The notes under the pieces are model-generated. The model was not told the DNA's origin and ran no database searches. It saw only the letters and a program-made list of their open reading frames with translations. Below are positions 1 through 8,964 of a stretch of 64,000 bases of DNA, in pieces; positions within the stretch are counted from its first letter, which is position 1, and the number at the start of each line of letters is the position of its first letter. The stretch is from Pyxidicoccus trucidator (GTDB lineage: Bacteria > Myxococcota > Myxococcia > Myxococcales > Myxococcaceae). The stretch is from positions 124,001-188,000 of the forward strand of contig NZ_JAAIXZ010000011.1 in the NCBI RefSeq assembly GCF_010894435.1, in the 5' to 3' direction. The position numbers and the translations under genes are program-made.

Positions 1-44
1 CCTTCACCGACGGACCTCGGCTGCAGGTTCTCACCGGAGACGGA

Positions 45-1652
45 ATGGCGGACGACATCGCAATCGGCATCGACCTGGGCACGTCCTATTCGTGCGTGTC
101 GGTGGTCCAGGACGGCCAGCCCGTGGTCATCCCCAACGAGTGGGGGGAGACGACGCATGCCTCCTGCGTGTCCTTCCTCGAGGATGGCTCGGTGCTGGTG
201 GGCAACGCGGCCAAGAAGAACATCATCACCAGCCCGGAGCAGACGGTCTATTCCGCCAAGCGGCTCATCGGTCGGTACTACTTCTCCGACGAGGTGAAGA
301 AGGCGCAGGCGGTGATGCCGTACCGCATCGTCGAGGGCGAGAACAACTCGGTGCGCATCGCCGTGGGCCAGCGCTCGTACTCGCTGCCGGAGATCAGCGC
401 GCTGGTCCTCAAGGAGATGAAGGCGGTGGCGGAGACGTACCTCGGGCGCGAGGTGTCAAAGGCCGTCGTCACGGTGCCGGCGTACTTCAACGACAACCAG
501 CGCCAGGCCACCAAGGACGCGGGCCGCATCGCCGGGCTGGAGGTGCTGCGCATCCTCAACGAGCCCACCGCGGCGGCGCTGGCCTACGGCTTCGGCCGGG
601 ACGTCAACCAGCGCATCGTCGTCTACGACCTGGGCGGCGGCACGTTCGACGTGTCGATTCTGGAGATCGGCAAGGACGTCTTCGAGGTGCTGTCCACCGC
701 GGGTGACACGTACCTGGGCGGCGACGACTTCGACGACCGCATCATGACGTGGCTGGCGGACGACTTCCTGGCGAAGACGCGGCTGGACGTGCGGCAGAAC
801 AAGTACTGCCTGCAGATGCTCAAGGAGGCCGCGGAGAAGGCGAAGATCGACGTGGGGCAGACCGGCACGGCGGACATCCTCTGCCAGGGCATCTGCCAGG
901 ACGCGCAGGGCAACATCATGGACCTGCGCGGCACGCTGAACCAGGACCAGTTCAACCGGATGGTGATGGACCTGGTGCAGCGCACGTTCAAGGTGTGCGA
1001 CGAGGCGCTGCAGAGCGCGCGGCTGACGGCGGCGGACATCGACGCGGTCATCCTGGTGGGCGGCCCCACGCGGCTGCCCATCATCCGCAACTCGGTGAAG
1101 CACTACTTCCAGAAGGAACCCCTGGAGGGCATCAACCCGGACCAGGTCGTCGCCATGGGCGCCGCGCTCCAGTCGCACGCGCTGCTGGACAGCAAGACGG
1201 AGACGTTCCTGGTGGACGTGACGCCGCTGACGCTGCGCATCGGCACGGTGGGCGGGTACACGGAGAAGATCATCGACAAGAACACGCCGGTCCCCATCGA
1301 CCGCTCGAAGACCTTCACCACCAGCCGCGACGGCCAGGAGAAGGTGAAGATCCGCGTGTACCAGGGCGAGTCCAACCGCGCCGACGAGTGCGAGATGCTG
1401 GGCGAGTTCGAGTTCTCGGGCTTCCGCATCGGCTACCGCGGCGAGGTGAAGATTGAAGTCACCTTCGAGATCAACACCGACGGCCTGGTGAACGTGTCCG
1501 CGTGCGACACGGAGACGGGTCAGAAGACGTCGACGACCATCACCCTGTCTTCCGGCATGACCGAAGCCGACATCCAGAAGTCCATCCAGTCGAACCGCGA
1601 CACGCGGCTCGCCGGCCACAACACCAACGACCTGCCCGCCGTGGCCCAGTAA
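45..1652 (+). CDS. Hsp70 (DnaK-type) chaperone lacking the helical lid
   Basis: ATP-dependent cytosolic chaperone of the Hsp70 family, 535 aa. The nucleotide-binding domain is complete: phosphate-1 motif IGIDLGTSYSCV (about 7-18), phosphate-2 motif YDLGGGTFDVS (about 193) and adenosine motif VILVGGPTRLP (about 335). A beta substrate-binding domain follows (about 390-510). The protein then stops shortly after residue 510, so the alpha-helical lid and C-terminal tail of a normal DnaK (about 640 aa) are absent. The hydrophobic linker usually read as DVLLLDV is here TETFLVDV. The ATG has a GGAGACGG element just upstream. A J-domain gene starts 21 bp downstream and is the probable co-chaperone. 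This is a paralogue, not the housekeeping dnaK; the family call is firm and the client is unknown. Confidence 0.93.
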   Translation: MADDIAIGIDLGTSYSCVSVVQDGQPVVIPNEWGETTHASCVSFLEDGSVLVGNAAKKNIITSPEQTVYSAKRLIGRYYFSDEVKKAQAVMPYRIVEGENNSVRIAVGQRSYSLPEISALVLKEMKAVAETYLGREVSKAVVTVPAYFNDNQRQATKDAGRIAGLEVLRILNEPTAAALAYGFGRDVNQRIVVYDLGGGTFDVSILEIGKDVFEVLSTAGDTYLGGDDFDDRIMTWLADDFLAKTRLDVRQNKYCLQMLKEAAEKAKIDVGQTGTADILCQGICQDAQGNIMDLRGTLNQDQFNRMVMDLVQRTFKVCDEALQSARLTAADIDAVILVGGPTRLPIIRNSVKHYFQKEPLEGINPDQVVAMGAALQSHALLDSKTETFLVDVTPLTLRIGTVGGYTEKIIDKNTPVPIDRSKTFTTSRDGQEKVKIRVYQGESNRADECEMLGEFEFSGFRIGYRGEVKIEVTFEINTDGLVNVSACDTETGQKTSTTITLSSGMTEADIQKSIQSNRDTRLAGHNTNDLPAVAQ

Positions 1653-1673
1653 GTGGCCCGTTAGACGACGCCG

Positions 1674-3965
1674 ATGTCCCAGCCTTCAGACCCCAGCACC
1701 GGCAAGCCGCCGGGAGCCCCGCCCGGGACACCGGCGGCTCCCGCCCGTCCCGCCGTCCCCCGGGTGACGGCCACCGTCCCCGTGGCGCCCTCCGCACCCG
1801 CCACGGCCGCGCCCGGAGCGGCACGTCCACCGCCGGCCCCTGGCGCCGCGCCCGCCCAGCCTCCGACGGCCGCGCCTCCTCGCGTGCCTGGCGCCGCCGC
1901 GCCCGCCGCGGCACGTCCTGTCGTGACGGCCCCCGGCGTGGCTCCGATGGCTCCGCCCAGGGCCACCGCCACGGGCATCCCCACGGTGCAGGCTCCAATG
2001 GCCGGCGCGGCTCCGGCGGCTCCGCCGCGGGCGACCGCGACGGGCATTCCCACGGTGCAGGCCCCGACGGCGGGTGCGGCACCAGCGGCACCGCTCCGAG
2101 CCACTGCCACAGGCCTCCCCACGGTGCAGGCTCCGATGGCGGGTGCGTCCCCGGCGGCTCCGCCTCGGGCGACCGCGACGGGCATCCCCACGGTGCAGGC
2201 TCCGACAACGGGTGCGCCCCCGGCGGCTCCGCTCCGAGTCACCGCCACGGGCATCCCCACGGTGGGGCCCGCGGGCGCGGCCCCTCCGCCGGCCCGCCCC
2301 GCGACTCCGGGAGTTCCTCCGGTGGCGCCGGCACAGGCTGTTCGCCCCGGCACGACCGCGGGGGCCGTGCCCTCCACCGGCGCGCCCAACGGTCCTGCCC
2401 CGCGCGGCACGCCCGTCTCGATGCCCTCCATGCCTGGCGTGGCACCTGTGACCGCTCCGGTTGCCGTGCAGCCGCTGTCCTCCGGCGCCGTGCCTGGCGT
2501 GGCACCCGTGGCCGCGCGGCGTCCGCCCTCTGGCGCAGTGCCCACCGTCGCTCCCGCGACCGGGGCCGTACCGCCAGCCCAGGCGACCGCCGCACAGCGC
2601 CCGCCCTCCGGTGCCGTGCCCGCGGTCCCGGGCGCCGTACCGACTATCGCCGCCACGCAGCGCCCGCCCTCCGGTGCCGTGCCCGCGGTCCCGGGCGCCG
2701 TGCCGACCGTCGCCGCCGCGCAGCGCCCGCCCTCCGGTGCCGTGCCCGCTGTCCCAGGCGCCGTGCCGACTGTCGCCGCCGCGCAGCGCCCTCCTTCCGG
2801 TGCCGTGCCCGCTGTCCCAGGCGCAGTGCCGACCGTCGCCGCGCAGCGTCCTCCCACCGGCGCTGTTCCTCTCGTAGCGCCTGCCTCGGGCGCGGGTGCC
2901 GCCGTGCGCCCGCCACCCGTGGTGCCCCCGGCCGCGCCCCGCCCGCCTCCCACGCTGGCGGTGGGCCAGGTCGCTCCGCCCGTCGCTCCGGCCTCGCAGC
3001 CACCGCCGCGTCCGGGAGCGCGTCCCACCGTCTCCCTCCCCGCGGTGGCGCCCTCGGGCTCCGCACCCCGGCCTCCGTCCGTCGCCGGAAGCGCCGTTCC
3101 ACCCGTCGCTCCGGCCCCGCCCACCGCCGCCATGCGCGTGGCGACCGTGCCGCCTGGCGTTCCTGGCATCCCGTCCGTGGCCCCAGCCGTCCCCGGCATC
3201 GCGCCCATGGCCCCGGTGCCCGGCATCCCGCCCGTGGCCGCGGCCCGCGCTCCGGCCGGCGGCGTGCCCTCGGTGGCGCCCATGGTGCCGTCCATCGCCC
3301 CGGCCATCCCCTCGGTGGCGCAGCGGGTGCCGCCTCCGCCTCCCGCGGCGGCCATGGCCCCCCCGCCCCCTCCCACCGAGTCCAAGGGCCCGGGCCTGGA
3401 CGCCCACCAGCTCGCGGACCTGGAGTCTCGCTGCGCGAGGCTGGACCAGATGGACTACTTCGAGATCCTGCTGCTCGAGCGGACAGCCGCTCCGGCGGAC
3501 ATCAAGAAGGCCTTCTACCGCGAGAGCCGCACCTACCACCCGGACCGCTTCTTCCACATCGAGGCCCGGGAGCTGAAGGAGCTCGTCCACGAGCTCTACA
3601 AGCGCGTCACCGAGGCCTACTACGTCCTGCGCGACGACACGAAGCGCAAGAAGTACCTCGCCGACGTGACGGGCCCCGAGCGTGCCCAGAAGCTGCGCTT
3701 CACCGATGCCTCCGAGGCGGAGACCAAGGCCGCCGTCAAGAAGGAGCAGGAGGAGCAGATCGGCACCCACCCCAAGGGGCGCCAGTTCTACGCGCAGGCC
3801 CAGAAGGACAGCGACGGCGGCAACCTGTCCGCCGCCGAGCGCAACCTCAAGATGGCGCTCACCTACGAGCCGTCCAACGCCCGCTACAAGGAGCGTCTGG
3901 CGGAAGTGCAGAAGCAGCTCCAGGAAGAGTCGAAGGGCAAGGGCGACTCGTTCAAGATTCGCTGA
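1674..3965 (+). CDS. J-domain protein with long Pro/Ala-rich repetitive N-terminus
   Basis: 763 aa. Residues 1 to about 570 are almost entirely Pro, Ala, Val, Gly and Thr, with two blocks of near-identical tandem repeats (period 23 aa near residues 94-197, then 21 aa near 308-398). A J domain follows at about 592-663 with the invariant H622-P623-D624 that stimulates Hsp70 ATPase, then a short TPR-like segment (about 705-750). No signal peptide or membrane helix is seen. The position right after a lidless Hsp70 and 17 bp before a CvpA-like gene suggests one operon in which this protein recruits that Hsp70. The disordered N-terminus could be a spacer or a multivalent binding region (inference). 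No Shine-Dalgarno is visible at the ATG. Confidence 0.88.
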   Translation: MSQPSDPSTGKPPGAPPGTPAAPARPAVPRVTATVPVAPSAPATAAPGAARPPPAPGAAPAQPPTAAPPRVPGAAAPAAARPVVTAPGVAPMAPPRATATGIPTVQAPMAGAAPAAPPRATATGIPTVQAPTAGAAPAAPLRATATGLPTVQAPMAGASPAAPPRATATGIPTVQAPTTGAPPAAPLRVTATGIPTVGPAGAAPPPARPATPGVPPVAPAQAVRPGTTAGAVPSTGAPNGPAPRGTPVSMPSMPGVAPVTAPVAVQPLSSGAVPGVAPVAARRPPSGAVPTVAPATGAVPPAQATAAQRPPSGAVPAVPGAVPTIAATQRPPSGAVPAVPGAVPTVAAAQRPPSGAVPAVPGAVPTVAAAQRPPSGAVPAVPGAVPTVAAQRPPTGAVPLVAPASGAGAAVRPPPVVPPAAPRPPPTLAVGQVAPPVAPASQPPPRPGARPTVSLPAVAPSGSAPRPPSVAGSAVPPVAPAPPTAAMRVATVPPGVPGIPSVAPAVPGIAPMAPVPGIPPVAAARAPAGGVPSVAPMVPSIAPAIPSVAQRVPPPPPAAAMAPPPPPTESKGPGLDAHQLADLESRCARLDQMDYFEILLLERTAAPADIKKAFYRESRTYHPDRFFHIEARELKELVHELYKRVTEAYYVLRDDTKRKKYLADVTGPERAQKLRFTDASEAETKAAVKKEQEEQIGTHPKGRQFYAQAQKDSDGGNLSAAERNLKMALTYEPSNARYKERLAEVQKQLQEESKGKGDSFKIR
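1953..2263 (+). repeat. 69-bp coding tandem repeats, about 4.5 copies
   Basis: Units start near 1953, 2022, 2091, 2160 and 2229, exactly 69 bp apart, each encoding a 23-residue unit with the core RATATGIPTVQAP. The copies differ at a few bases. The array lies inside the disordered N-terminus of the J-domain protein and keeps frame. Confidence 0.9.
2595..2867 (+). repeat. 63-bp coding tandem repeats, about 4.5 copies
   Basis: Copies begin near 2595, 2658, 2721, 2784 and 2844. The period is 63 bp and the last interval 60 bp because one Ala codon is missing. Each encodes QRPPSGAVPAVPGAVPT plus a short Ala/Thr joint. In-frame expansion or contraction between strains is expected. Confidence 0.9.
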
Positions 3966-3982
3966 CGGCCCGGGAGAGCACC

Positions 3983-4738
3983 ATGGTCATCGACCTCACC
4001 ATCCTCGGCCTGGTGCTGTTCTTCGCCATCATCGGCGCCGTCACCGGCGCCTCGCGACAGGTGGCCAACACGGTGGGGCTGGCGGCGGGCTACTTCGCCT
4101 CCAGTCGCCTGGGCTCGCTCCTCGGCCCCCGGCTGGCGGACGCCCTGGGCGCCCCGCTGTTCGTCGGCATCATCCTGGGCTCGGTGCTCGTCTTCGTGTG
4201 CGTGTGGCTGACGGTGCGCTACGCCCTGGGCGCGCTGCTCATGCGCTTTCTCGGCACCGGCAAGCACTCCGAGGACCGGAGCGTGGACCGCTTCCTCGGC
4301 TTCGTCCTGGGCGGCGCGAAGATGGCGCTCATCGCCTGGGTGGGCCTCAGCGCCGTCACCTTCTTCGAGAAGCACGTGGTGGTGGCCGGCCGCCGCGTCG
4401 GCGTCTCGACGAAGGAGTCGCTGTCCTTCGGGCTCGCGCGCCGCTTCAACCTCTTCGAGATGACGCAGTTCTCACAGGTGGGCAACCTGGTGCGCGTGGC
4501 CAAGGCGTCCGGAGACCCGGAGGCGGCGGGCCGCCTCCAGGAGGACCCCGCCTACAAGGCGCTGCGCAAGGACCCGCGCTTCGTGCGCGTGCTCCAGGAC
4601 GAGCAGCTGAAGCAGGCGCTCTCGCGGGGCGACACCGCCGCCCTGCTGCGCAACGACCTGGTGCTCCAGCTCATCCAGGACCCGGACGTGGCCGCCCGAC
4701 TGCGAGCGGCCGTCCGGGCCTCGGAGCGCGGGGACTGA
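3983..4738 (+). CDS. CvpA-like integral membrane protein
   Basis: 251 aa. The first half carries four hydrophobic segments (about 3-22, 26-45, 60-82 and 108-128) with the CvpA-family start (ILGLVLFFAIIGAVTGASRQ). The second half (about 150-251) is a soluble, charged helical tail. CvpA proteins are inner-membrane proteins linked in other bacteria to colicin V production and envelope stress; the exact biochemical role is not established. The ATG follows the J-domain stop by 17 bp with GGGAGAGC just upstream, so it is probably translated as the third gene of the Hsp70/J operon. Family call moderately sure. Confidence 0.75.
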   Translation: MVIDLTILGLVLFFAIIGAVTGASRQVANTVGLAAGYFASSRLGSLLGPRLADALGAPLFVGIILGSVLVFVCVWLTVRYALGALLMRFLGTGKHSEDRSVDRFLGFVLGGAKMALIAWVGLSAVTFFEKHVVVAGRRVGVSTKESLSFGLARRFNLFEMTQFSQVGNLVRVAKASGDPEAAGRLQEDPAYKALRKDPRFVRVLQDEQLKQALSRGDTAALLRNDLVLQLIQDPDVAARLRAAVRASERGD

Positions 4739-4739
4739 C

Positions 4740-5810
4740 TCAGACGCCAATCTGCGCCGAGTCCAACCCCACCAGCCGCTGGCGCACGAAGTCCGCGTCC
4801 ACCTCCACGCGGCGGCGCCGGTGCTCGGGCGCGTCGAACATGATGTCCGCCATGATGAACTCGAGAATGGAGCGCAGCCCGCGCGCGCCCAGCCCCCGGT
4901 CCACCGAGTAGCGCACCACCTCGCGCAGCCCGCCGTCGGCGAACTCCAGCTCGATGTCGTCCATGGCCAGCAGCTCGCGGAACTCGCGGATGATGGAGTC
5001 GGGCGGCTCGGTCAGCACGCGGATGAGCTCCGGCTCCCCCAGCCGCTCCAGCTGCACCACCACCGGCAGGCGGCCGAGGAACTCGGCCATCATCCCGAAG
5101 TCCACCAGCTGCTTGGTGCTGATGCGCTTCCTGGAGCGCTTCGCCGCCTCCTCCGCGCCGAACCCCAGCGCCCGGCCGCCCTCCTCGCCGTACTCGTGCA
5201 AGTCACTGAACGTGCCCGCGCAGATGAAGAGGATGTCGCGCGTGTCCACCTGCACGAAGTCGCTCTTGTTCCACGCCTGGGTGACGTTCAGGGGCACGTA
5301 CACCTCGCGGCCCTCCAGCAGCTTCAGGAGCGCCTGCTGCACCCCCTCGCCGCCGATGTCCCGGCTGCCGGCCCCGTTGCGCGCGCCCTGCGAGCGGCGG
5401 GCAATCTTGTCCACCTCGTCGATGAAGATGATGCCCCGCTGCGTGTCCTCCACCGAATGGTTCGCCTTGAACAGGAGGTCGGAAATCATCACCTCCACGT
5501 CCTTCCCGTAGTAACCGGCCTCCGTGTACTCGGTGGCGTCCACGGTGGTGAACGGGACCTGGAGGATGTCGGCCAGGTTCCGGGCGATGTGCGTCTTGCC
5601 GCTGCCGGTGGGGCCAATCAGCAGGATGTTCGACTTCTTGATGAGTGACTGCCTGCGCAGCCTGCGCGCCTGAACGCGCTTGAGGTGATTGTGAGCGGCG
5701 ATAGCCACCGCACGCTTGGCGGCATCCTGGCCAATGACGAAGTGGTCCAGCCGATCGAAGATTTCCCTCGGGGTCAGCACCGCTTCTTCCCTGCGTGCGG
5801 ACGACTCCAT
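4740..5810 (-). CDS. ClpX-type AAA+ unfoldase paralogue without zinc-binding domain
   Basis: 356 aa. The AAA+ core is clearly ClpX-like: Walker A GPTGSGKT (66-73), Walker B IIFIDE (127-132), the GGEGVQQALLKLLEG segment (153-167), EFLGRLPVV (about 243-251) and sensor-2 GARGLRS (about 307). The N-terminal C4 zinc domain of ClpX (about 60 aa, substrate/adaptor binding) is missing. The pore loop reads GYYG (99-102) instead of GYVG, the RKH-loop region carries no RKH, and the ClpP-docking IGF tripeptide is LGF (215-217). Start taken at ATG 5810 with GGGGAGG upstream; an in-frame start 21 bp further up has no better support. It probably unfolds a restricted substrate set, perhaps with ClpP (inference). 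Confidence 0.88.
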   Translation of the reverse strand: MESSARREEAVLTPREIFDRLDHFVIGQDAAKRAVAIAAHNHLKRVQARRLRRQSLIKKSNILLIGPTGSGKTHIARNLADILQVPFTTVDATEYTEAGYYGKDVEVMISDLLFKANHSVEDTQRGIIFIDEVDKIARRSQGARNGAGSRDIGGEGVQQALLKLLEGREVYVPLNVTQAWNKSDFVQVDTRDILFICAGTFSDLHEYGEEGGRALGFGAEEAAKRSRKRISTKQLVDFGMMAEFLGRLPVVVQLERLGEPELIRVLTEPPDSIIREFRELLAMDDIELEFADGGLREVVRYSVDRGLGARGLRSILEFIMADIMFDAPEHRRRRVEVDADFVRQRLVGLDSAQIGV

Positions 5811-5919
5811 GTACCCTCCCCTTCTATCCACGCGTCCTCCCGGACTTCCTCCAAAGGGTAGGAATTGGATGGAAGGCTGGCCCGCGGGACTACAGGCGCC
5901 GCGCGGTGGAGGAGCCCGC

Positions 5920-5942
5920 CCGCCTGCCCTGCCGGCAGGCGG
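5920..5942. other. 9-bp hairpin in the clpX-like/speA divergent region
   Basis: Arms CCGCCTGCC (5920-5928) and GGCAGGCGG (5934-5942) flank a 5-nt loop in the 226-bp gap between the divergent ClpX-like gene and speA. It lies just upstream of the candidate speA promoter. It could be an operator or a fold in the leader of either transcript; no T-run follows. Confidence 0.5.
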
Positions 5943-5945
5943 CTG

Positions 5946-5972
5946 TTGAATACGCGGGGGCTTTCCTATAGT
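5946..5972 (+). promoter_or_regulatory. Candidate sigma-70-type promoter for speA
   Basis: TTGAAT (5946-5951) and TATAGT (5967-5972) resemble -35 and -10 boxes, but the 15-bp spacer is shorter than usual. It is the most AT-rich point of the intergenic region and would place the transcript start about 60 nt upstream of the speA ATG. Confidence 0.35.
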
Positions 5973-5993
5973 TCCCGCGCACTTCCGTTGTTC

Positions 5994-6014
5994 AGGGGAG
6001 TCATCCCCTTTTTT
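5994..6014 (+). promoter_or_regulatory. Terminator-like hairpin in the speA leader (possible attenuator)
   Basis: AGGGGA (5994-5999), loop GTCA, TCCCCT (6004-6009) and a T-run to 6014 form a small stem followed by U residues. It ends 22 nt before the speA ATG at 6037. No gene upstream on this strand needs a terminator here, so it would act within the speA leader. The 6-bp stem is short and attenuation is inference. Confidence 0.45.
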
Positions 6015-6036
6015 CCCAGGGAGCCTCGAGACGCCG

Positions 6037-8052
<2,016 letters not shown>

Positions 8053-8113
8053 GCGCGCTGAGACGCCCACGGGCCCGCCCGGCGCTGTCCGGGTGAGGCC
8101 CTGAAGTCCAAGT

Positions 8114-8147
8114 GAAGCCCCCTGCCGCGACAGCGCCAGGGGGCTTC
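8114..8147. terminator. Bidirectional hairpin between speA and the convergent gene
   Basis: GAAGCCCCCTG (8114-8124) and CAGGGGGCTTC (8137-8147) make a perfect 11-bp stem with a 12-nt loop, followed by GCCGTTT. It sits between two convergent genes, so it probably ends both transcripts. Confidence 0.75.
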
Positions 8148-8153
8148 GCCGTT

Positions 8154-8681
8154 TCAGAGGTTGGCGATGACGGGCTCGGTGGAGCCGAACGGGGCGGGCT
8201 CGTCGGCGAAGGCCACGTCCGCGGCGCGGGCGCGCAGGTGCTGCAGGGCCGCCTGCTGCGTCTCGCCCCGGGCGATGAGGGCCTCGAAGTCGTAGCCGGC
8301 CAGGCGCGTGTCCCGCGCGGACAGCCGCGCCAGCGTGCGCCACAGGGACAGGCGCCCCTCGGTGGCGACGCACAGCCCCTCCAGCTCCACCAGCCGGCTC
8401 AGCGGCGAGTAGCGCACCAGCGAGCCGTTGAGCTTGAGGCGCCCGAGCTTCTCGGAGACCCAGGCCGCGCGCGTCTTGAGCGGGTCCTGCTTCAGCTCCA
8501 GCGTCTGCATCACCGACTCGAGGATGGACTGGTCATGCCGCAGCTCGGGGACGAAGGCCGACAGGTAGCGGCCCACCGGGTTGCTGCGGTTCTCCGTCTC
8601 GGTGCGGACGGCCAGCTCGATACCCGCCACCGAGCCCGCCAGGTGGTCGTTGAGATAGATACCCAGCCGCTTCGCGTCCAT
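8154..8681 (-). CDS. Conserved-looking helical protein of unknown function
   Basis: 175 aa, soluble and predicted largely alpha-helical from its Leu/Ala/Glu/Arg pattern, without a signal peptide or Cys clusters. The N-terminal half (YLNDHLAGSVAGIELAVRTE..., with a later HD pair) has the look of a ferritin-like four-helix bundle, but I cannot confirm metal ligands. Start ATG 8681 is set by a GGAGG 6 nt upstream. It is convergent with speA and divergent from a hybrid sensor kinase 283 bp away. No function is assigned. Confidence 0.7.
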   Translation of the reverse strand: MDAKRLGIYLNDHLAGSVAGIELAVRTETENRSNPVGRYLSAFVPELRHDQSILESVMQTLELKQDPLKTRAAWVSEKLGRLKLNGSLVRYSPLSRLVELEGLCVATEGRLSLWRTLARLSARDTRLAGYDFEALIARGETQQAALQHLRARAADVAFADEPAPFGSTEPVIANL

Positions 8682-8964
8682 GCCATGCCTCCGGTTACCC
8701 ACTTCCGCAGCCCGGCAGGGTGGGCATGGGGCCGCCGCCTCGCATCCCAGGCCCGGAAGGTCGGCTGAAGGGCAGGCAGGCAACCGTTACGCGAGCGAGC
8801 GTCCACACGACGGTACCCGCCCGGCAACGGGAGGGGGCGGGCCTGCAAGCGGCTTCTTGCCGGGTCCCCTCTCGTGAGACAACGCCCGCTGATAGACATT
8901 GCCTTCGGAACGTCTGGTGCCCGTGGGAGGCGCCAGGGGAAGAAGGACGAACGGAGGAAGTGCT
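8682..8964. other. Divergent intergenic region, 283 bp
   Basis: It separates the minus-strand helical unknown from the plus-strand hybrid kinase. It is GC-rich and short on promoter-like hexamers; the only feature I would stand behind is the GGAGG 7 nt before the kinase TTG start. A TTG at 8899 extends the kinase frame but has no ribosome site. Confidence 0.5.

Noticed and set aside
1502..4738. Very long plus-strand open frame (over 1000 codons) across the Hsp70 and J genes
   Set aside because: It changes character every few hundred bases, is Arg/Ala/Gly-rich junk in most of its length, and only its last part is the real CvpA-like gene (3983-4738). The true genes in the other frames have full domain signatures.
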